Positions 59,734 through 64,000 of a DNA stretch of 64,000 nt are shown here, one piece after another. Source of the stretch: Treponema sp. UBA4692. Lineage in GTDB: Bacteria > Spirochaetota > Spirochaetia > Treponematales > Treponemataceae. The stretch lies in assembly GCA_002404895.1 (NCBI GenBank), contig DHKO01000003.1, positions 27,915 through 91,914 of the forward strand, read 5' to 3'. Every line of letters starts with the position of its first letter. Position 1 is the first letter of the stretch. Under the pieces are notes generated by a model. That model did not search any database. It had not been told where the DNA came from and worked only from the letters and a program-made list of their open reading frames with translations. Position numbers and translations under genes: made by a program.

Positions 59734-62700
59734 ATGACTTCAAATATTTGACTCTGATTCCGCGCCCGCTCGACAAAGACCAAAGCGAAGTGTGCTTCTG
59801 CACGAAAAACGCGGTTGTTGCGGCCGGCGCAGGCTCTGGAAAAACGCAGGTTTTGGCGACAAGATTCGCATGGCTTGTGATGTCGCTGAAAATCGATGTG
59901 AGCGAGATTCTCACCCTCACTTTTACCGACAAGGCCGCAAGCGAGATGTACCAGCGTATTTACGACACGCTTTCTTTTTTCGCGAACTACAGAAAAGGCG
60001 AGAATCCTGAAAAGGCTGAAGCCGAGGCTGACTTGACGGAAGAAAAAATCGCCCTTGCAAAAAACGCGCTCCAGACGTTCTCAAATTCGCATATCCAGAC
60101 TTTGGACTCTTACTGCGGCTCGGTTGTGCGCCAGTGCGCTAACCGCTACGGCCTTACGCCTGACTTTTCCGTGGCTTCTGCCGACAGCGAGCGGAACATC
60201 AAGAACGGGGCTTTCAAATTCGTCTTGAGAAACAAGGACTCTCTTGCTGTCCAGACTTTTGCGAATCCGGGAAAACTTCAGGAATTCGCGGAAAATATTC
60301 TTGCCGAGACCGTGATAAAAAACACGAGCATCGCGACAAAAAAAGGATATTTCCTTAAAAAACTTGAAAAGCAGCGCTCAGAAATCGCCGCAGTCTGGAA
60401 TTATCTTGTGAAAGGCGAAAAAACTCCCGGCTTTGAAAAAATGCTCGAAAGCCAGTTCACGCCTGTCCTGAAATACATTGACGACGCGCAGAACACGCTT
60501 GACGCAGGCGGCAAGAAAGACGATTTTTCAAAGGCCGAGTATGTCGCTTCCTGCCAGAATCTTTTTGACGAGGCTTGGAATCTTCAGGAGATTGAGGAAA
60601 TTTCCGCAGACGAGATTGAAAACAATCTGGACTCCACTCTTCAAAAAGTCGGAGAATCGGAAAAACTTTTCGCTCTTCTTTCAAAAACAAAATCTTCCGG
60701 CTCTGCGATTGCCGACGTAAAAACCGTTCTTTCCGGGAAAACAAAAGGCGGCGTTCCGATAAAATCTCTTGAAAACGACGCGCTTTTTTATCTGGGGCTT
60801 TGCAACGCTTTTCTAAAGCAGTACGAGGCAATCAAGAATCTTAACGGGCTTCTGGAGGACTTCACGCAGCAGGTGAACGCTTCAAAGCGGCGTTCTGGAA
60901 GCCTCACTTTCGCCGATGTAACGTCTCTCGCGCTTAAAATCCTGCTTGAAAACGAGGACATCAGAAACCAGGAGAAAAACGCCTACAAGAAAATCATGAT
61001 TGACGAGTTTCAGGACAACAACGGCAAAAACCGCGACCTGCTTTATCTTCTTTCAATCAAAAAAGGCGAGTTCGAGTCTGAAAATCCTAAAGAGAATTTT
61101 GTGATTCAGACCGACGACGACAATCCTGCTTCTCTTCACGACCAGATTATTTTCCGGGATTCTGACGGAAAAATAAGCGCAGACAAGCGCGACGCTGACA
61201 AATTGTTTTTTGTAGGCGACGAAAAGCAGTCAATCTACAAATTCCGCGGTGCGGACGTTACGGTTTTCAACGAGCTTACAGATTTGGATTCTGAAAAGGC
61301 CGAGAACGCGCAGCTTTCGATGACTTTCAATTACCGCTCAGACGCGGAGCTTTTGACTTCATTCAACCTGCTTTTCAAAAACGGAAACGGAATCTTTGAG
61401 AATCCTGACGGCGAGAAAAAATACGAGGCGAACTACGCGAAAGAGGCGAAAAAAAACGGCGCGGAGCTTCCGTCATTGAATCCTCGGAATGTCCGCGTTC
61501 ATTTCTGCTTTTCAAGCGACAGGAAAATCAGCGAGAACGAAAATCTTGTGCCAGAGGAAAGGCTCAGTTATCTTCCCCAAAAAGAAATCGACGCGTATTT
61601 TGCGGCGAAGAAAATCCGGCAGATTTACGATGAAAATAAAAATAACGGGAAAATTCAGTGGAGCGATTTTGCAATTCTTGACCGCTCTCGCTCCGACCGG
61701 AAAATCCTTACAAAATATCTCGCGCTTTTCAACATTCCTTTCTCAGTTGACCAGTTCGGAAACATTTTTGAGGACGCGGTTGTAAATGACATCTACAATT
61801 TCCTGCGGATTTGCGTCTATCCGAGCGACATCAACGCGTTTGCGGCCTTTCTCTGCTCGCCTTTCTCGGGTCTTTCCGAAAACGAGACTGAAATCGTGCT
61901 TTCGCATTTGGTTGACATAAAATTCCGCTCTTATGATGACGAGCCTTTTGTTTTTGACCCTTTCAAGACCGAAGATGTTGACGGAAACCTGAAAAAGGAG
62001 CTTCCAGAAAAATCGTTCAGGAAATTTGTTTCTGCGCGCGATTTTTTTAGGGAGAACCAGAAAAATGTTCTCAGGCAGAAAATCACAGAGACGCTTTCAA
62101 TGCTTTGGAACGAGCGCGGCTACAGGCACGAGACAATGCTAGACAGGCAGAAGCAGCTTTGCGCCGAGCATTTCGATATGATTTTCGAGCTTGCCCGCGA
62201 GGTTGACGAGAACGAGAAAAGCCTTGCTTGGTTTATCGATGAGCTTGAAAACCTTAAAAGCGGCGGATTCGGCTCAGATTCCGATGTTGACGCAAAGGAC
62301 ATAAAATATCCGCTTGAGCGCGAAAGCGCGGTTCAGATTATGACAATCCACAAGAGCAAGGGCTTGCAGTTCAATCACGTTTTTGTGTGGGGCTGCGCGA
62401 ATGTGAGGCAGAAAGGCGAAAATGCACTTTTGTTTTTTGACGAGGAGAACGGAATTTCTGTAAAGGCTGACGGAAGCGGCTCGAATTACTTTTTTGAAAA
62501 GCAGAAAGAGCTTTCGCGCCAAAAGGAGCGCGCGGAATTCAAGCGGATTTTGTACGTTGCAATCACGCGCGCGGTAAGCGACGTTTACGTTCTTGGAGAA
62601 TGGAAATCAGGGAAGAACGGAGTCAAGCCGCCTGAGCCTGGCGATTTTAAGCTTTTGGAGTCTATGGTCTTCAAGAATTATCCTGATTTTCAGGAAGACG

Positions 62701-63668
62701 GATTCGCGTGCGATTCGCCGGTTTTCCGCTCGAACAATGGCGAGTGCGGCTTTGACTATTTCTCAGTTCCTCTCGTAACTTATGACGACCTGCAAAAAAA
62801 TGATGAGAAAACGGCCGATGAGCTTCGCTCAAAAGTCATCTTGAATCTTAAAAACGCGGAAATTTCAGAAAATCTTGTAAAAACTGAAATCTGCGGAATT
62901 AAAAAAGCGTCTCCGAGCCGAATCTCAGACGAGAGCGGGATAAAAGACGACGGATTTTATCATTCCGAAAAGAAAGACTTGTACGGAGATTTGACGGAAA
63001 TCTTGAAAAAATATTCGCAAAAAGATGATTCGAACTCGGAAAACACAAAAGCCGCTGAGTCTCCCGGTGAATTTGAAAAAAATGCAGGCAGATTTGAAGC
63101 CGAAGATTTATCGGAAAACGAAGAAAATTTTCAGCAGGAAAATGAATCTTCATTGCCGTCTGCGCTTCAGCCTGCGGGATTTTCCGCAGCCGACTTTGGA
63201 ACTCTTGTCCACGATTATCTCAATAAAATGTGCCTCGGAATCGACATTGAGACTTACGGGCCAGCCGTTCAGCTTTTGAAAAATCTCAGCGAGAAAGATT
63301 CTGAAAAAATCCGCGGAATCTGCATAAAAATGTGCCGAAGCTTTGCGGAAACAGATTTGTACAAGGATTTTCTTGACGCTAAAAAGAACGGACGCTTTGC
63401 GGAAAGCGAGCTTGAGTTCAAATTTTTCGATGACGAGACGCAGACTCTTTTCCACGGATTTATCGACCTGATTTTTCAGTCTTCAGACGGAAAATACGTG
63501 ATTTTGGACTACAAGACCGACCAGACGATTTTGCCTTGCGTGCATTATCTCCAGCAGAAATGCTACAGAAATGCCGCGAAAGATCTTGTCCCAGACTCAG
63601 GCGGTTTCAAGTGCTTTTTGTATTATCTTCGCTTTGAGGAATTCGTTGAAATTACAGAAAAGCTTTGA
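59730..63668 (+). CDS. addA: AddA: UvrD-type helicase-nuclease subunit
   Basis: A 1312-residue ATP-dependent helicase with nuclease. Walker A GAGSGKT at 33-39, TFTDKAASEM, KIMIDEFQDNN and FFVGDEKQSIYKFRGA are UvrD motifs. IMTIHKSKGLQF and YVAITRA lie near the end of the helicase. The C-terminal RecB-type nuclease has D1246 and D1260-Y-K1262 (LDYKTDQ). Acidic inserts near 1090-1140 are low complexity. The start overlaps the addB stop. It should process broken ends for RecA loading. Confidence 0.95.
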   Translation: MNDFKYLTLIPRPLDKDQSEVCFCTKNAVVAAGAGSGKTQVLATRFAWLVMSLKIDVSEILTLTFTDKAASEMYQRIYDTLSFFANYRKGENPEKAEAEADLTEEKIALAKNALQTFSNSHIQTLDSYCGSVVRQCANRYGLTPDFSVASADSERNIKNGAFKFVLRNKDSLAVQTFANPGKLQEFAENILAETVIKNTSIATKKGYFLKKLEKQRSEIAAVWNYLVKGEKTPGFEKMLESQFTPVLKYIDDAQNTLDAGGKKDDFSKAEYVASCQNLFDEAWNLQEIEEISADEIENNLDSTLQKVGESEKLFALLSKTKSSGSAIADVKTVLSGKTKGGVPIKSLENDALFYLGLCNAFLKQYEAIKNLNGLLEDFTQQVNASKRRSGSLTFADVTSLALKILLENEDIRNQEKNAYKKIMIDEFQDNNGKNRDLLYLLSIKKGEFESENPKENFVIQTDDDNPASLHDQIIFRDSDGKISADKRDADKLFFVGDEKQSIYKFRGADVTVFNELTDLDSEKAENAQLSMTFNYRSDAELLTSFNLLFKNGNGIFENPDGEKKYEANYAKEAKKNGAELPSLNPRNVRVHFCFSSDRKISENENLVPEERLSYLPQKEIDAYFAAKKIRQIYDENKNNGKIQWSDFAILDRSRSDRKILTKYLALFNIPFSVDQFGNIFEDAVVNDIYNFLRICVYPSDINAFAAFLCSPFSGLSENETEIVLSHLVDIKFRSYDDEPFVFDPFKTEDVDGNLKKELPEKSFRKFVSARDFFRENQKNVLRQKITETLSMLWNERGYRHETMLDRQKQLCAEHFDMIFELAREVDENEKSLAWFIDELENLKSGGFGSDSDVDAKDIKYPLERESAVQIMTIHKSKGLQFNHVFVWGCANVRQKGENALLFFDEENGISVKADGSGSNYFFEKQKELSRQKERAEFKRILYVAITRAVSDVYVLGEWKSGKNGVKPPEPGDFKLLESMVFKNYPDFQEDGFACDSPVFRSNNGECGFDYFSVPLVTYDDLQKNDEKTADELRSKVILNLKNAEISENLVKTEICGIKKASPSRISDESGIKDDGFYHSEKKDLYGDLTEILKKYSQKDDSNSENTKAAESPGEFEKNAGRFEAEDLSENEENFQQENESSLPSALQPAGFSAADFGTLVHDYLNKMCLGIDIETYGPAVQLLKNLSEKDSEKIRGICIKMCRSFAETDLYKDFLDAKKNGRFAESELEFKFFDDETQTLFHGFIDLIFQSSDGKYVILDYKTDQTILPCVHYLQQKCYRNAAKDLVPDSGGFKCFLYYLRFEEFVEITEKL

Positions 63669-63696
63669 TTCTAAAATGAAAGCCGTTGTAAAAACA

Positions 63697-63826
63697 AATG
63701 CGCGTCATTCCGAATTTAAAGCCTGTCATTCCGAGCTCAAGTTCTATTGAACTCGCTTTGATTCGGAATCTGTAAAAAGATGCTGAAACGAAGCGAACAC
63801 GAACGTGTTCGAGTTCAGCATGACAG
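63697..63826 (+). repeat. Dispersed repeat B, copy 3 (most complete)
   Basis: Contains CGTCATTCCGAATTTAAA, TGTCATTCCGAGCTC, TGATTCGGAATCTGTAAAA, GATGCTGAAACGAAGCGAAC and GTTCGAGTTCAGCATGACA. GAACACGAACGTGTTC is a 7-bp hairpin nested within outer arms TGCTGAA/TTCAGCA. It lies after addA and may end its transcript. Confidence 0.7.
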
Positions 63827-63919
63827 CTTTCGCAGTTTCTCATTGCGCGTTTCATTTTTGCAAACGGTCAACATTGATTTTCTGCCTCTTTTAGCTGCTT
63901 TCCAGCCGGTTTTCAATAA

Positions 63920-63948
63920 TTGATAACCAGCCATTTTTTTGATAAGAT
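63920..63948 (+). promoter_or_regulatory. Promoter of the gene starting at 63997
   Basis: TTGATA (63920-63925), 17 nt, TAAGAT (63943-63948). An 11-bp palindrome CGGTTAAACCG (63959-63969) lies just after the expected start and may be an operator. Confidence 0.65.
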
Positions 63949-63996
63949 TATATTCATTCGGTTAAACCGTAAAAATATTTTTAGGAGACACACAAA

Positions 63997-64000
63997 ATGG
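63997..64000 (+). CDS. Start of an unidentified gene, cut by window end
   Basis: Only the ATG and one base are in the window. AGGAG at 63983-63987 lies 9 nt before it, and a good promoter lies upstream. The product cannot be known from this window. Confidence 0.6.

Overview
The window looks like chromosome of a Treponema-type spirochaete, most likely a gut or rumen pectin user. Evidence for this: lipoproteins with a loose FFSC/AGC lipobox; an archaeal-type phenylalanyl-tRNA synthetase alpha chain, a known spirochaete trait; a large soluble chemotaxis set; bactofilin beside an M23 peptidase; a large uncharacterised protein of a type I associate with Treponema; and a secreted pectate lyase with two intracellular pectin enzymes. 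No rRNA, tRNA, insertion sequence, prophage or CRISPR array was found. The gene order reads as ordinary chromosome, with short dispersed repeats in the gaps.

Layout. Positions 1-10000 hold a chemotaxis cluster. On the minus strand a STAS protein, CheA, CheR, CheB, CheY and a dCache receptor (cut by the window edge) form one operon. CheW is divergent from it. CheD and a receptor-like cytosolic protein follow, and an FlhG/MinD-type ATPase lies further upstream. Positions 11000-20100 hold a TPR lipoprotein, then a TetR-controlled efflux operon (tandem TetR, TolC-like, lipoprotein adaptor, RND pump, small PII-like protein) and a methyltransferase. Positions 20100-23050 are a minus-strand operon for M23 peptidase, bactofilin, YaaR and RicT. 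Positions 23300-34250 carry a TatD-like protein, a dihydrouridine synthase, PheS, two exported proteins of unknown role, a rhomboid/diguanylate cyclase/large-unknown operon, thiamine pyrophosphokinase, a LapA-like membrane protein and MiaB.

Positions 34400-42800 hold a PAP2-like protein, cobalamin methionine synthase and methylenetetrahydrofolate reductase flanking an orphan TRAP-type binding lipoprotein, then RqcH and a small outer-membrane-type protein. Positions 42860-46900 hold a 41-bp tandem repeat array, a pectate lyase/pectinesterase operon, a cytidylate-kinase-like protein and RsmG. Positions 47000-54770 hold a Ser/Asn-rich exported protein, a SprT-like zincin, a PLP-homeostasis protein and murE-ddl-murD. 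Positions 55000-63700 hold an intracellular polygalacturonase and AddB-AddA. The first bases of another gene end the window.

How the genes work together. The pectate lyase cuts pectin outside the cytoplasm. The pectinesterase and polygalacturonase have no signal peptide and probably finish imported oligomers inside. A CcpA/LacI-type operator-like site precedes both pectin units. MetH and MetF form the methyl branch of methionine synthesis and share a promoter layout. The bactofilin/M23 and Mur genes concern cell shape and wall. Several genes have a -10 box ending 6-10 nt before the start codon, so leaderless or nearly leaderless transcription may be common here. No single clearly novel system was found. 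The best leads are the CheZ-like active-site motif in the receptor-like chemotaxis protein, the leaderless promoter pattern, the 29883-31472 operon of unknown function, and the orphan zincin pair.
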